Of a DNA stretch of 5,897 nucleotides, positions 5,708-5,897 are shown piece after piece. The DNA lies in the NCBI GenBank assembly GCA_026392135.1, contig JAPLCR010000683.1:1-5897 (forward strand), in the 5' to 3' direction. The translations under genes and the position numbers were made by a program. The first letter of the stretch is position 1; the number at the start of each line of letters is the position of its first letter. The DNA is from Armatimonadota bacterium (GTDB lineage Bacteria; Armatimonadota; Chthonomonadetes; Chthonomonadales; Chthonomonadaceae). Under the pieces are notes generated by a model. That model was not told the DNA's origin. It worked only from the letters and a program-made list of their open reading frames with translations, and did no database searches.

Positions 5708-5897
5708 ATGGCAAAGCGCATCTACGTAGGGGGATTGCCCTACAGCACGAATGAAGGTGAATTGGACAACCTGTTTGCCGCATTTGGCACAGTGAATGAG
5801 ACGAGCATCATCTCCGATCGCTACACGGGTCAGCCTAAGGGCTTTGGCTTTGTAGAGATGGAGAACGACGGCGAAGCGGAGAGTGCTATCAATAGCC
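5708..5897 (+). CDS. Single-RRM RNA-binding protein, C-terminus cut by window edge
   Basis: The ATG at 5708 is preceded by AAGGAG (5691-5696), 11 nt upstream, a slightly long spacing. 63 codons are visible. This is a classic RNA recognition motif: RNP2 is IYVGGL (residues 5-10) and RNP1 is KGFGFVEM (44-51). The RNA-stacking aromatics Tyr6, Phe46 and Phe48 are all present. The helix ELDNLFAAFG and the loop SDRYTGQPKG are typical. Bacterial members are usually about 80-110 residues with one RRM and a Gly-rich tail; they bind single-stranded RNA in the cytoplasm. In cyanobacteria many are cold-induced (family knowledge). The strong upstream promoter and long leader suggest a highly expressed, post-transcriptionally controlled gene. 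Only about two thirds of the domain is in the window, so the tail cannot be assessed. Confidence 0.95.
   Translation, partial: MAKRIYVGGLPYSTNEGELDNLFAAFGTVNETSIISDRYTGQPKGFGFVEMENDGEAESAINS

Noticed and set aside
5397..5783. Longer 128-codon minus-strand version of the transposase N-terminus
   Set aside because: The extension upstream of ATG 5480 crosses the RRM promoter and gene start and has no family similarity. The MFLGLDVGK start with GGGAGG is the proper one.

Overview
The window is about 52% G+C and bacterial: it has Shine-Dalgarno sites, a sigma70-type promoter and densely packed genes. It shows four gene blocks. On the minus strand, the first 2.4 kb is most of a large glycoside hydrolase family 2 (GH2) enzyme, read from 2435 down to base 1, where it runs off the edge still open. 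On the plus strand, 2951-4147 and 4181-5083 form a two-gene operon of unrecognised membrane proteins that look like diverged paralogues. On the minus strand, 5178-5480 is a degraded remnant of an IS110-family transposase with an in-frame stop. On the plus strand, from 5708 to the edge, is the start of a small single-RRM RNA-binding protein.

Between the GH2 gene and the operon lies a roughly 0.5 kb divergent intergenic region (2436-2950). It holds several inverted repeats, the best being a perfect 11-bp stem at 2773-2797, and a recurring AGGCTTG motif. It may also encode a 20-codon leader peptide whose stop overlaps the GH2 ribosome binding site. Between the transposase remnant and the RRM gene is a near-consensus promoter, TTGACA-N17-TATACT (5496-5524). 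A perfect inverted repeat covers its -35 box and part of its spacer, and a leader of roughly 180 nt follows.

The most unusual feature is inside the GH2 gene. Two 32-bp near-identical copies of an element (20-bp near-palindrome plus a 12-bp tail) lie 72 bp apart, at 366-397 and 438-469. Both are read in frame and put the peptide GSQY(L/P)TNLSG(I/V)L twice into a C-terminal Ig-like domain. They look like a dispersed palindromic element accommodated in a coding sequence. The second notable feature is the operon. Both proteins combine N-terminal membrane segments, a predicted beta-sandwich domain and a short segment resembling the C-terminal domain of ribosomal protein L7/L12.

The organism cannot be fixed from this window. 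GH2 sequences of this style together with a small RRM protein fit lineages such as Armatimonadota, Planctomycetota or Chloroflexota. That is a low-confidence guess. The blocks do not obviously form one pathway: an intracellular glycosidase, a membrane pair of unknown role, a dead insertion sequence and an RNA-binding protein.
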